This document shows, piece after piece, positions 30,734 to 39,869 of a DNA stretch of 64,000 nt. Position 1 is the stretch's first letter. Each line of letters begins with the position of its first letter. The notes beneath the pieces were generated by a model. That model did no database searches and had not been told where the DNA came from. It saw nothing but the letters and a program-made list of their open reading frames with translations. Made by a program: the position numbers and the translations under genes. This DNA is from a virus. The DNA is taken from positions 1-64,000 of IMG/VR virus record IMGVR_UViG_3300006175_000009; one strand, given 5' to 3'.

Positions 30734-31299
30734 TACTGCCCCAGGAGGTTGAACGTGGCCTGAAGGATCAGGGTGTTCGGGTTGGTGACGGTCACGGTCG
30801 GGGTGAAGACCCAGTGGTCCAGGAGGATGCCAGCGGTCTGCACGTTGGCGTTGCTGGAAGTGCCATTGGCGAAGACTCCCGCCTCACCTACCGTGTAGCT
30901 TGTGGCTGGAGTTGGGAAGTAGAACGTCCAAGTGGCCTGAGAAGCGATCGTAGGGGTGGCTGGAGCGCTTGAACCGGCCCCTACGGTCACTCGTGCCAGT
31001 TCGGCCCCCAGAAGGACGTCAGCGGCCGTTGCAGCCGTTGTGGACGACCCGATAGCCCCCCAGAGCGGGGTCAGGTAGTACGAGGTGGTGACGCCCAGGT
31101 TCGCGGCCTGGTCCTGGATGCCGGAGTACACCAGCGCGTTGGCAATGGCTGTCATGCCTGCCGTACACATGGTGTTCTTGCCATGTCGCTCGTCCACGAC
31201 ATTTCCGTCAGGATCAACGACGTAGACGGACAGGCGTCCCTCGAAACCGATGAAGGCGTCTAGCCCCACGTCACCATTCCCCACTGTCCCATGTCCCAC
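30733..31299 (-). CDS. Tail protein, 188 aa
   Basis: LSVYVVDPDGNVVDERHGKN, AIANALVYSGIQD and the C-terminal FTPTVTVTNPNTLILQATF are typical of phage tail-tip proteins carrying small ligand-like domains. The ATG 31299 start overlaps the previous gene by 40 bases; GTG 31269 would overlap by 10 and is an alternative. It lies in the tail operon. Confidence 0.65.
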   Translation of the reverse strand: MGHGTVGNGDVGLDAFIGFEGRLSVYVVDPDGNVVDERHGKNTMCTAGMTAIANALVYSGIQDQAANLGVTTSYYLTPLWGAIGSSTTAATAADVLLGAELARVTVGAGSSAPATPTIASQATWTFYFPTPATSYTVGEAGVFANGTSSNANVQTAGILLDHWVFTPTVTVTNPNTLILQATFNLLGQ

Positions 31300-31469
31300 T
31301 TCGGATTCGCCCTTACGTTGGTGGTCATCGTGTCCGAGACCGTTGAGTTCTCATTCGGCTGGGCGAAGTAGCCCTGGAGCGGAACGATAGAGCCCTGGAA
31401 CGACTGACTCTGCTCATTCAGCTGATTGATGATATCAGGAAGGGTATACGGGCGGACAAGTCCCGGCAT
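31260..31469 (-). CDS. Small tail protein, 69 aa
   Basis: ATG 31469 has TAGGAG upstream. LPDIINQLNEQSQSFQGSI suggests a short helix, then YFAQPNENSTVSD and a Trp-rich end DMGQWGMVTWG. Position points to a tail-tip component. Confidence 0.6.
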   Translation of the reverse strand: MPGLVRPYTLPDIINQLNEQSQSFQGSIVPLQGYFAQPNENSTVSDTMTTNVRANPKWDMGQWGMVTWG

Positions 31470-31478
31470 GTTGTACTC

Positions 31479-32906
31479 CTAGATTCGTACAGCCTTGATG
31501 GAGCAAATCTTGTAGCCCCCCTGGATGAACTGAATGCTGTTCCCGATCACGATGAAAGTCTGATTCGTCAGACCCCAACTGTAGTTGGTTCGGTCGTCCG
31601 GGATGAAGCTGGAGGTGAGCTGGAAGGTCTGTCCTGCCTGAATCCAGCCGAGCCATTCCGGTGAGGTCGAGAAGTTGATGCGCTCCGCCACGAAGGCATA
31701 TTCCTGACGCTGCCGCATGGCACGAGCCTGAGCCATCGGAACCGTGGTCAGAGAGCTGTCGGAGATGTACTCCATGAACACGCCCCCGTTCGGCCCGGTG
31801 TACGTGGTCTGCGAGTTCACGTCGTTCGCCTGAGCGATGATCGGAACCTGGTAGTCGTACCAGAGCTTGATCGTCTGACCACCGGCAGGAGCGCCTGTAG
31901 GTGAGTTCAGGAACCATGAACCGATGACGTTCTGGGCAATGGACCAGCCGGTTCCGGTGAATGAACCACCAGCCGAAACCAGGGTGACAGGGGTGACCGT
32001 GTTGTTCACGGTGAGAACCGGAGAGCCCGTTACGGTGTACCGCAGGGGCCAGGACCGCTGGATTCCATCTGTCAGCCAGGTGTCAGTCGGGTTGTTCTGA
32101 CGGTAGTTCCCGTACTTGATGATCTGGGTCGCACCCTGAACCAGAATGCGGTTACGAACCGATGCTCCGTCCCATTCGTATCCATAGCTGTTTTCGAAGG
32201 AGATGTGTCCTTCGGTCAGGTTCGGAGTGGATGAACCGACGTACGTTGGGTTTGTCGTGAACGTGACACCAGAAGGCTGGGCAGTGGTCTGGTCATAGAA
32301 GTGAAGCTGACGATTCTGGTCTACATACCATCCGTAAGGAGTGGTCTGAGTGGCGAACTTGGCCAGCTTCACCCACGCGGAAGACAGGGTGGAGTAGTTC
32401 AGAACGAAGGACTGAATCAGGGGTGCTGGAGTGACGAATCCGGGAGCACCTGGCGTTGACTGGGAAGTCTGAATGGCCGTGATGCCACAGTTGGCCTGCT
32501 GAGTGAGAGCAACGATGATCTGATCAATCGTCATGCCGATGAAGGTGCCCTGCACGATTGCGTTATCCGCATAGAAGGCGTAGTCTGTGCAGCTCAGGTT
32601 CCAGTAGTTGATGCCATTGAGCGAGTCCAGTGTGACGTGGGTGATCACGCCCGCGAACATGGAGACGTTGGCGGTGTTATCGAAGAACGAAACCTGAGAG
32701 AGAGGCTTGATCACGAACGCCGGGGTACCTGTTGTCGAGTAGTCGTCAACGAGCGTGAAGGTGGCGGTCGAGCCCTGTCGTCCGAAGTTCTGGTTGATGG
32801 TCGGAGAAGCAGCACCCGACCATGCCAGATTGTTCGTGTAGGCCGTGGCCGATCCGCCAGGTGGTGTGACTGTGAACGTCAGTGACGGTGTGGGGATCAG
32901 ACTCAT
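31479..32906 (-). CDS. Minor tail protein (tail tip, baseplate hub-like)
   Basis: 475 residues. TPSLTFTVTPPGGSATAYTN at the start, then ATFTLVDDYSTTGTPAF, MTIDQIIVALTQQANCGI and RNRILVQGATQIIKYGNY fit the hub-type minor tail proteins that follow the tape measure in actinophages. It is the first or second gene after the tape measure, a conserved place for distal tail and hub proteins. Confidence 0.7.
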   Translation of the reverse strand: MSLIPTPSLTFTVTPPGGSATAYTNNLAWSGAASPTINQNFGRQGSTATFTLVDDYSTTGTPAFVIKPLSQVSFFDNTANVSMFAGVITHVTLDSLNGINYWNLSCTDYAFYADNAIVQGTFIGMTIDQIIVALTQQANCGITAIQTSQSTPGAPGFVTPAPLIQSFVLNYSTLSSAWVKLAKFATQTTPYGWYVDQNRQLHFYDQTTAQPSGVTFTTNPTYVGSSTPNLTEGHISFENSYGYEWDGASVRNRILVQGATQIIKYGNYRQNNPTDTWLTDGIQRSWPLRYTVTGSPVLTVNNTVTPVTLVSAGGSFTGTGWSIAQNVIGSWFLNSPTGAPAGGQTIKLWYDYQVPIIAQANDVNSQTTYTGPNGGVFMEYISDSSLTTVPMAQARAMRQRQEYAFVAERINFSTSPEWLGWIQAGQTFQLTSSFIPDDRTNYSWGLTNQTFIVIGNSIQFIQGGYKICSIKAVRI

Positions 32907-32924
32907 AAGCCTATGGTATCTCTC

Positions 32925-35900
32925 TTAGTAGTGGATTCGTACTCCCGCCTGAGGCAGAGTCTTGACAGCAACCTGCTCACCGATGCGGCGAACGAGATCC
33001 TGCATGCCCTGCTGTCCGGCGATCACAGCGTTACCGAGGTCAACGTGAACGTGAACGTCTCCGCCGCCAGCAGCTCCCGCTGTCATTCCGCCAGAGGTCA
33101 GCCCCAGGCCAGTTGCCATGACTGTGCCAGCAGCGTTCAGACCATTGACACCGATGTTAACTGCACCCTTGACACCGATGGCCTGTGGTAGCTTACCAGC
33201 CATGTCCGCTACAGCGTTGACTGCCTCACTGGTGTGGGCCACAACGCCCTGAGCGACACCGTGAGGAATCCACTTACCAACTTCCGACGCGAAGAGCCTT
33301 GACGGAGAGCTGATGCCTAGGAAAGACTTAGCCGCGTCGAGAGCGGAGTGAGCCAGATCCTTCAGCTTGCTGAGCAGCGCCCCGCCCGCGTTCTCGACAC
33401 CGGAAATGATACCGTGGACGATGTTCGAGCCCACGCTCATGAACCAAGATCCGATTCCCGAAAGGAAGCTCAGGATGCTGTTGAACCCACCGGAAATCGC
33501 GTTGCCAATGCTGCCCATGAGGCTGGCCAGCTCGTTGTAGGCTTCGCGGAATGGGTTGATGATGTAGCCCTTGACCGAGTTCCAGGCTGAGCTGGCTGCG
33601 GACGCCACGTAGTTCCAGGCAGATGACAGTGTGCTGCCAATGGCGTTACCGATCGAAACCAGGACATTCCAGGCAGACTTGATCGGATTTACGATGTATT
33701 CCTTGATCAAGTTCCAGGCAGCCTGCGCTCCTTCCTTCAGGCCATCCCAGATCATGACAAAGAAGTCCTTGATCGCATTCCAGACGGTCTTGGCCACAGA
33801 AGTGATCGTCTCGTGGAAGTGATTCCAGATCGAGACCAGAACCGCGATCGGGAAGGCGAAGATCACCAGAAGCAGCGGCCACCACTTCTCGAAAAAGCCC
33901 TTGATCGCATCGAACACGGATACGATTCCGCTCCAGATCGCCTGAGCTGCGCCCATCACGGCGGAGACCACTGCGTTCCAGGCAGTTTCGAGTGCATGCC
34001 AAACTGCCAGCGTGGCGGACTTAACTGCTTCGTACGCAGTTTCGATTCCGTGCCACATTGGTAGGATGCCGTTGTCGTAAACCCAGACGGCCGCAGCGGC
34101 GATGGCGTGGAAGGCTGCCTCCAGACCGTGCCAGGTGGCCATCGCTCCTTCCTTGAGCCCGTTCCAGACCGTGTTGACGAAATCGTGGAACCACTTGAAG
34201 TGGTTGTAGGCGTAGACGACACCGACACCGAGAGCCACAAGGGCGGCGATGACAAGCTCGATGGCCAGAACGATGGCACCCAGAGGGTTGGCATCTGCGG
34301 CAGCGTCGAAGGCTACCATGCCAGCCGTACCAGCCTCTTCGGCGGTGGTGAAGAGACCCATGGCAGCACTCAGCACACCGAAGGCGGCACTCAGGGCCTT
34401 GACGGTCTCCGCGACCACCATGAGGGCCTTGAAGCCTGCGACCATGGTGACGACAGCCGCAGCAGCTCCGACAAGAAGCTTGACCAGAGTCTGGTGATGC
34501 TGGATCAGAGTGGCCAGCTTCTCGACCCAAGGCAGGATTGCCTGAACGATCTTGGTGACGATCGGAAGCAGCGTTGTGCCTAGGACGATGCCCGCTGCCG
34601 CGAACGCCTCCTTGGCCTGCTTCATCTTGAAGTTGAGAGTCTCCTGAGTCTGGTTCCAGCCCTGGATCTTACCGTTGGCAGTCCCGGCCGCCCCGGAGAT
34701 CTCGTCCGTCTTGCTCTTAAAGTCCGCCAGGTGGCTACCGGTCAGCATAAGAGCTGCCTGCATGGTGTTCTGGTCACCTGTGGTAGCCTTCAGCGCGGCA
34801 TCGAAGTCCGCGAATCCTGGCTTACCAGACTTCAGCGCGTCGTTGAAGCCGTTGGCCTTCTCGGCTAGAGAGAGGAACTGTGCACCCTGGCCAGCGCCCT
34901 GAGCACCCATCTCCTTGACGGCCTTGGTGTACTCCTTCGCCCCAAGGTTACCGTCCAGGAACTTCTGGGACAGGGCCTGAAGGTTCGGGCTCATGCTCTG
35001 AAGCATGCTGTTCAGCGCGGAACCCGCGTCGGCGGACTGCTTGAACGCCTTCGCCGCGTCCTCTCCACCGGGAGCGATCTTCAGGGCAGCCTGAGTCGCC
35101 AGGTCGAGTGCAGCCGCAAGACCACCAGGACCGTGAAGAGTGTCGGTCATCTGCTGAGCTGTGATGCCAGCCTGGTTCCACGCATTACGCATGGTGTCAG
35201 TGGGTGCCTGGAGCTTCTGAATGGTGTGCGCAAGCTCCTGGGAAGCCTGCTGAGCGCTCATACCCTGCTTGGTCATGACACCAAGCGCTGCGGCGACTTC
35301 TGACAGGCTGACGCCAGCGGAAGACGCGAAAGGCAGAACGGACGAGAGGCTGTTGCCAAGATCCTGCATGGACATACCACCGACCTCGACGGCCTGACCC
35401 AGGATGTTGGACACCTGAGCAGCCGATCCAGCCTTCTCGCCATAGCTGTTCATGGCGTCAGCCACGGACTTCACTGTGGTGGCAAGGTCTGCATGGTGAA
35501 CCTGGGCCATCTCGGAGGCCGAGGTCATGATCTCCATGGACTTGGTGACGTCGCCGGTACGCGAGTTCACCTGGAAGAAGCCGTCAGACAGCTCCTTCGT
35601 AGACACACCAGCCTGTACGGACAGGTCCAGGAGGTACTTTCGCACTTCGTCAATGCGGTCAGCAGAGACACCGGCACCGGTTACAAGGGTGGTGGTGCTC
35701 GCCTGGAAGTCTCCGGCCAGCTTGACGGAAGCCCCGGCAGCGACAAGAATGCCTGCTGAAGCGAGAGTAGCCGCCTTACCGGCAGCCATGATGCCATCCT
35801 TGACCACGGTGCCAGCGTTGGCCACGACGAGGTTCGCGTCGGCAAGGTTTCGCTGAGCACCCTCAAGCTCCCGCGCGGACACAGCAGCAGCGGTCTCAGC

Positions 35901-36245
35901 GTTTCGGACGCCCACCATGGCAGCCTCTAGCTGGGAGGCGTCACCAGCCATGAGGGCAGCATTAAGACGCGCCTGAGCATCTGCCAGAGCACTGGTGGTC
36001 AGTGCCGCATTCTCCTGGGCACGAGTCAGGTTTTCTTCAACGGCTGACATCTTGACAGCGTCGATCTCCCCGCGAGCGTAGGCCGCGTTGAGGCGGTCCA
36101 TGGCTGCTGTTGAGGAGTCCGACGCTGCGTTGATGGTCGAACCGAGGTTACGGAAGACGTCAGCAACACTCTTGAGGACGTTGGTTGCCTGGTCCTGAGC
36201 TTCAACGACGGCAAGAAGTGTCATCACTTCGGCTGTGGAAGGCAT
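32925..36245 (-). CDS. Tape measure protein
   Basis: 1106 residues, sets tail length and forms the channel filler. The N-terminal coiled coil (LLAVVEAQDQATNVLKSVAD) is followed by a TP901-type core (ATTLVTGAGVSADRIDEVRK, GVSTKELSDGFFQVNS, MTKQGMSAQQASQELAHTIQ). Hydrophobic segments (LIQHHQTLVKLLVGAAAAVV) and a repeated WHGLEAAF, WHGIETAY, WHALETAW region come next. The C terminus ends in a VHVHVDLG strand. ATG 36245 has GAGGAT upstream. Confidence 0.93.
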   Translation of the reverse strand: MPSTAEVMTLLAVVEAQDQATNVLKSVADVFRNLGSTINAASDSSTAAMDRLNAAYARGEIDAVKMSAVEENLTRAQENAALTTSALADAQARLNAALMAGDASQLEAAMVGVRNAETAAAVSARELEGAQRNLADANLVVANAGTVVKDGIMAAGKAATLASAGILVAAGASVKLAGDFQASTTTLVTGAGVSADRIDEVRKYLLDLSVQAGVSTKELSDGFFQVNSRTGDVTKSMEIMTSASEMAQVHHADLATTVKSVADAMNSYGEKAGSAAQVSNILGQAVEVGGMSMQDLGNSLSSVLPFASSAGVSLSEVAAALGVMTKQGMSAQQASQELAHTIQKLQAPTDTMRNAWNQAGITAQQMTDTLHGPGGLAAALDLATQAALKIAPGGEDAAKAFKQSADAGSALNSMLQSMSPNLQALSQKFLDGNLGAKEYTKAVKEMGAQGAGQGAQFLSLAEKANGFNDALKSGKPGFADFDAALKATTGDQNTMQAALMLTGSHLADFKSKTDEISGAAGTANGKIQGWNQTQETLNFKMKQAKEAFAAAGIVLGTTLLPIVTKIVQAILPWVEKLATLIQHHQTLVKLLVGAAAAVVTMVAGFKALMVVAETVKALSAAFGVLSAAMGLFTTAEEAGTAGMVAFDAAADANPLGAIVLAIELVIAALVALGVGVVYAYNHFKWFHDFVNTVWNGLKEGAMATWHGLEAAFHAIAAAAVWVYDNGILPMWHGIETAYEAVKSATLAVWHALETAWNAVVSAVMGAAQAIWSGIVSVFDAIKGFFEKWWPLLLVIFAFPIAVLVSIWNHFHETITSVAKTVWNAIKDFFVMIWDGLKEGAQAAWNLIKEYIVNPIKSAWNVLVSIGNAIGSTLSSAWNYVASAASSAWNSVKGYIINPFREAYNELASLMGSIGNAISGGFNSILSFLSGIGSWFMSVGSNIVHGIISGVENAGGALLSKLKDLAHSALDAAKSFLGISSPSRLFASEVGKWIPHGVAQGVVAHTSEAVNAVADMAGKLPQAIGVKGAVNIGVNGLNAAGTVMATGLGLTSGGMTAGAAGGGDVHVHVDLGNAVIAGQQGMQDLVRRIGEQVAVKTLPQAGVRIHY

Positions 36246-36266
36246 TGCTATCCTCGCAAAGAGTTG

Positions 36267-36475
36267 CTAGACTCGGTGTTGTCCCTGAGGGGCGGGACGG
36301 GACTGGCGTTCGCGCTGAGCCTGCTCTTCCCTCTGGATGAGTTCGATGAAGAACATGTAGTCCTTGATCTCCTGCGCTGGTCGTTCCATCAGATCTTCGC
36401 GCCTGAGGCCAAGGCGCTTGAACATCTCAGCCTCAAGCAGGAAGGTTGCCAGAGAGGGAACGTTATGCCGAGTCC
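36267..36475 (-). CDS. Tail assembly chaperone, frameshifted extension
   Basis: This frame has no good start of its own and reads GTRHNVPSLATFLLEAEMFK, LGLRREDLMERPAQEIKDYM, then a Gln/Arg tail. It fits the second half of a tail assembly chaperone made by ribosomal frameshift from the 36463-36867 gene. The frame change needed is +1, and GGGG at 36474-36477 allows tRNA-Gly to slip. ATG 36479 is an alternative independent start. Confidence 0.65.
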
Positions 36476-36867
36476 CCATCCGAATTGCCGCTGAGGCTTC
36501 CGACGCGAAAGGTGGCCTGCTCCTCCGGAGTGCGCTTGCCGTTGTCCTGGTTGATGGAGTTGAAGATCGTGTTGAACACCGAGATCGGAAGGCGAGCAAC
36601 CGACTGAGCATTGATGGGCCAGATGTGACCGTTCTCGTCGTCCAGGTTCCAGTCGTCAATGGCAGCGAGGACCAGTTCCTTGCGGTACTTCGCAATGTCT
36701 GGCTCGGAGACCAGCTCACCACTCACACTCTTGGTCTTCAGAAGGCAGGCTTCGGCCTTCTCCTGGGCACCCTGAGTCAGGTACTTCTTGATATCAACCC
36801 AGTACTTGCCTTCCGGGTCGCCGACCTGAACGCGAGTAGTGCCTGTGTAGGCGGAGAGAAATCCCAT
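36463..36867 (-). CDS. Tail assembly chaperone
   Basis: 134 residues. MGFLSAYTGTTRVQVGDPEG, then VDIKKYLTQGAQEKAEACLL and AAIDDWNLDDENGHIWPINA, SVARLPISVFNTIFNSINQ, match the shorter chaperone found between the tail tube and tape measure genes of siphophages. It keeps the tape measure soluble during tail growth. About 200-residue fused form is expected from frameshift. Confidence 0.8.
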   Translation of the reverse strand: MGFLSAYTGTTRVQVGDPEGKYWVDIKKYLTQGAQEKAEACLLKTKSVSGELVSEPDIAKYRKELVLAAIDDWNLDDENGHIWPINAQSVARLPISVFNTIFNSINQDNGKRTPEEQATFRVGSLSGNSDGDSA

Positions 36868-36933
36868 GATCGCACCTTAGGGTAGAGAGATTGAGCGGTG
36901 GCGGGCCAATCCGAAGATCAGCCCGCCTCCATG

Positions 36934-38592
36934 TTACAGCGAGAGGTACTGCGAGTTCGAGATGATCGCCGTGATGGTGTTCAGGTAGTTGCCTGCCACC
37001 GGCTTGGTTGCCTCGAACGAGAGGGAAGACAGGACCACGTCTTCCATCTTAATGTCGTTGCCGTACTTGGACAGAACGACCTGCGGAAGGAAGATCGTCA
37101 CGGTTCCGCCATTGGACGGGTGAGTGAACGACAGGGTGAGCTGGCCCAGGGTGCCGTTCTGCATGTTGACGAAGTCGCCGTAGACCGGGTCGTTCAGGCT
37201 CGACCACACGACCTCGAAGGTACCGGACACATGCAGAGTCACCGGAGTGATGAAGCTCGGGCCGTGGTTGTTCGAGTAGGTGTAGGTGGTCTTCAGTCCG
37301 TTGTCGATGGTGACGTTGACGTTGCGGACTTCAGTGCGAGCGTTGTTGAACAGGGTCAGGTTCGCCTCAGCGAAGACGAACGGGTTCTCGTTGGTAACGG
37401 AAACCGCTGTCGGGGTTGAGAGGATCTGGACCGAGCGACCAGTCATGTCGGCTGTAATGTCGATCGGGTTGTTACCGACCGGAGCCTTCAGGTCGAGCTT
37501 ACCGATCTTGCAACCGGCGAACTGGAGCGACTGGAACCCACCGATGTTCTTCTCAACCGTGAAAGACGACAGGGACTGTGCATCCTGAATGGTGTGAGTG
37601 AACGGGGTGGAGACGACCGTAACGACCGCTCCAGAGGCGTGAGCGTAGGTCAGAGGCTGGTCCAGGGTCACGGTGGTGGTGACCACGTTGGTGACCTTGC
37701 GAACCTCGCTGGTGAACCCTCCAGTGACGCTGTTGACGTCGATCTGGATGATGGTTCCCTGGGTGATGCCGGTTGCAGAGGTCACGGTGACCGTGGTTGC
37801 AGTGGCGATCGACGGGGCAGACAGGGTGGTGGTGTTCGCTGTGACTGCCGGGACCAGAGTGTTGTGAGCCAGGAAGAAGCCCTGGTCAACGGTGATCACA
37901 TTGACAGCCACGTTGGTGATGCGGCGAGTTTCGGCGAGAGCGCCCACGTCAACCGTGATGAACTGGCCAACGGCGAAACCGGTGGCGGAGGTCAGGGTGA
38001 CGGTGGTTGCGCCAGCAGTGGTGGAACCGTTGACAGTGGTCGAGGTCAGACCGTTGGTGGTGACGGCCACGCCTGAGATGTGGTTCTGGCTGAAGGCCGA
38101 GTCCACGGTGATGTTCAGACCGGAGATGGACGCGATGCGCTTGGTCTCCGCGTTGATGCCAGAGTCCACAGTGATGGTCTGGCCGACTGCGAACCCGGTG
38201 GCGGAGGTGACAGCCACGACGGTAGCAGGGGTGACGATCGCTGCTGTGGTGGTGGTGCTGACGGCCGCTGTGACGAACGGCGTGCCGGTGACACCCAGAC
38301 CAATCTGAGCGTCGAACCCGATGGCTCCAGTGAGGAACTGGATACCGTTGGTTGGGAAGAGTGGACCGTTGATCGCACCGACGAACTTGGCCTCACCGTA
38401 CAGGTTGTAGATCTGTAGGGCGCGGTTGTTCTGCATGACGTGCGGCGAGAACCAACCTGGATCGAAGTCCATGGAGTTGGACAGCATCGGCAGGAAGGAC
38501 GTTGCGGTCACCGGAGTGCCAGGAGTGGTCTCCTTGGCTAGACCGGTAGCAGAGAGCGAACCATAGCGCTCTGTGACCGTTGGGAATGCCAT
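36934..38592 (-). CDS. Major tail tube protein with three repeat insertion
   Basis: 552 residues. The outer parts (YGSLSATGLAKETTPGTPVT at the start, FTVEKNIGGFQSLQFAGCKI near the end) look like a tail tube protein. Between residues of about 115 and 340 three repeats occur, each with VTSATGFAVGQ.ITVD (or VTSATGITQGTIIQID), then a KRI/RRI strand and an ITVDSAF-like strand. They are probably surface domains on the tube. ATG 38592 has GGAG upstream. Confidence 0.82.
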   Translation of the reverse strand: MAFPTVTERYGSLSATGLAKETTPGTPVTATSFLPMLSNSMDFDPGWFSPHVMQNNRALQIYNLYGEAKFVGAINGPLFPTNGIQFLTGAIGFDAQIGLGVTGTPFVTAAVSTTTTAAIVTPATVVAVTSATGFAVGQTITVDSGINAETKRIASISGLNITVDSAFSQNHISGVAVTTNGLTSTTVNGSTTAGATTVTLTSATGFAVGQFITVDVGALAETRRITNVAVNVITVDQGFFLAHNTLVPAVTANTTTLSAPSIATATTVTVTSATGITQGTIIQIDVNSVTGGFTSEVRKVTNVVTTTVTLDQPLTYAHASGAVVTVVSTPFTHTIQDAQSLSSFTVEKNIGGFQSLQFAGCKIGKLDLKAPVGNNPIDITADMTGRSVQILSTPTAVSVTNENPFVFAEANLTLFNNARTEVRNVNVTIDNGLKTTYTYSNNHGPSFITPVTLHVSGTFEVVWSSLNDPVYGDFVNMQNGTLGQLTLSFTHPSNGGTVTIFLPQVVLSKYGNDIKMEDVVLSSLSFEATKPVAGNYLNTITAIISNSQYLSL

Positions 38593-38602
38593 TCAAGGCT
38601 CC

Positions 38603-38845
38603 TTAGCTTACTGGTGTGGCCTGGTCAGAAGTGGTGTCCTTCTTGGCCTTGGATGGCGTAGAAGGCGGAGCAACAACAGGCTCCGGCTCCGGGGCGGGAT
38701 CTGGTGCTAGGGAAATGTCGCCGCGAGAGAGATAAGCCTCTGCCTGGTCGTCAGGAACCGAGAATGCGTCTCCCGGATGAACCTCTAGATTGAGACTCAT
38801 GAAGGCGATCGAGGTGTTGCCGTCGTAGACGAGTCGTGTCGTCAC
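38603..38845 (-). CDS. Small protein next to the tail tube gene, 80 aa
   Basis: GTG 38845 overlaps the upstream TAG. LEVHPGDAFSVPDDQAEAYL resembles the short hydrophilic proteins between the tail completion and tube genes. The C terminus is Pro/Glu- and Lys-rich and likely disordered. Function unknown. Confidence 0.6.
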   Translation of the reverse strand: MTTRLVYDGNTSIAFMSLNLEVHPGDAFSVPDDQAEAYLSRGDISLAPDPAPEPEPVVAPPSTPSKAKKDTTSDQATPVS

Positions 38846-39291
38846 TACTCTTCTACCTCCTTAGAGATGTTCGCTGCCAGCCTCTCCATGATCCACGGCC
38901 TGAGAGTCTGAAGGGCCTTGCGTGGAAATGGATTCGGACGAGTGCCCGGATGGTTTACCGAGCGTGCGAATACATCTCGTCCACCTTCCATCCAGTGTAG
39001 TGCGCGTGCGTTCCTAGGTTCAATACGGTGCGCCCTCGAACCATCGGTTACCACACGAGCATAGGGAGCATCTGAGAGGTATCGGAGCTGAAGTCCTGCT
39101 CCCTGCCCACGCTGCTCATATCGAATGGAAGAGCGCAGGCGTCCTCCGCCTTCCTTGGGAGAAAGGGGCGCTCGCCTGCGGATTTCCGTGGCAATGACGG
39201 GGCCGATCTCGGCAGCCCAGGTGTTCAGGGCGACTTCGAGTTCTCCGCCTGTGAGCTTGTTCTTCGTCTTGACGGTCATCGTGAACGTCAT
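38845..39291 (-). CDS. HK97 gp10-like tail completion protein
   Basis: 148 residues from ATG 39291 (TAATG overlap). GPVIATEIRRRAPLSPKEGG, LRSSIRYEQRGQGAG and DAPYARVVTDGSRAHRIEP match the HK97-gp10 family, with the conserved Gly/Arg/His pattern and the late HPGTRPNPF. It joins the head-tail interface. Confidence 0.82.
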   Translation of the reverse strand: MTFTMTVKTKNKLTGGELEVALNTWAAEIGPVIATEIRRRAPLSPKEGGGRLRSSIRYEQRGQGAGLQLRYLSDAPYARVVTDGSRAHRIEPRNARALHWMEGGRDVFARSVNHPGTRPNPFPRKALQTLRPWIMERLAANISKEVEE

Positions 39292-39797
39292 TACGCCTGC
39301 ACCACCTCGTAGACGTTCATGCCGATTCGAGCTGAGTAGTACAGCATTCGAAGGGTATTCGGAGTGCGCTCCGGAAGCATTTCCAGATCCCACTCTTCAC
39401 CGACAGCCTGAATCTGAGAGACGACTCCGGTGAGCGGATCGGTGATGAACGTCGGCATGGGAACGGTCCACAGCTTCGCCAGAACGGCATCCACAATAGC
39501 CGGGAACTCCTGATCGGCCGTAACCGAATCGGGCGTAGTTTCGTACGCCAGGTAGATATCCACAGTCCAGTCGAGGTGCTTGAAGCCTGACTTTCCAGTT
39601 CCGATTCCCGCTGTTGTTCGAGGAGCCGTCTGACGACGACCGCGACAACGCCCGCCCCAGACGTAAGCCTTTGGTCGATCAAGATCTTCGACGGTTGGAG
39701 GGGTGATGTATGCCTCCAGTGGTCGAGTCCCGCCAATGGGGACTTCGAGTCCGTCAATCTGGTTGGCGATGAACTGCTGAACGCTGTTCAGTGGCAT
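39291..39797 (-). CDS. Tail terminator-like head-tail joining protein
   Basis: 168 residues. LEAYITPPTVEDLDRPKAYV, HLDWTVDIYLAYETTPDS and VDAVLAKLWTVPMPTF fit the small terminator proteins placed between connector and tail tube genes. Its ribosome binding site GGAGGG is inside the 3' arm of a hairpin (39802-39852), which should limit translation. Confidence 0.65.
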   Translation of the reverse strand: MPLNSVQQFIANQIDGLEVPIGGTRPLEAYITPPTVEDLDRPKAYVWGGRCRGRRQTAPRTTAGIGTGKSGFKHLDWTVDIYLAYETTPDSVTADQEFPAIVDAVLAKLWTVPMPTFITDPLTGVVSQIQAVGEEWDLEMLPERTPNTLRMLYYSARIGMNVYEVVQA

Positions 39798-39801
39798 AGA
39801 G

Positions 39802-39852
39802 CAACCCTCCTCTCACATACTGTCGTGCCAATAGTACACGAGGGGAGGGTTG
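39802..39852 (-). promoter_or_regulatory. Hairpin that hides a ribosome binding site
   Basis: CAACCCTCC (from 39852) pairs with GGAGGGTTG (39802-39810), with CT/AG and TACT/AGTA pairs further in. The 3' arm contains the GGAGGG of the terminator-like gene. Confidence 0.6.
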
Positions 39853-39869
39853 TCAAGGAAGAACAACTC

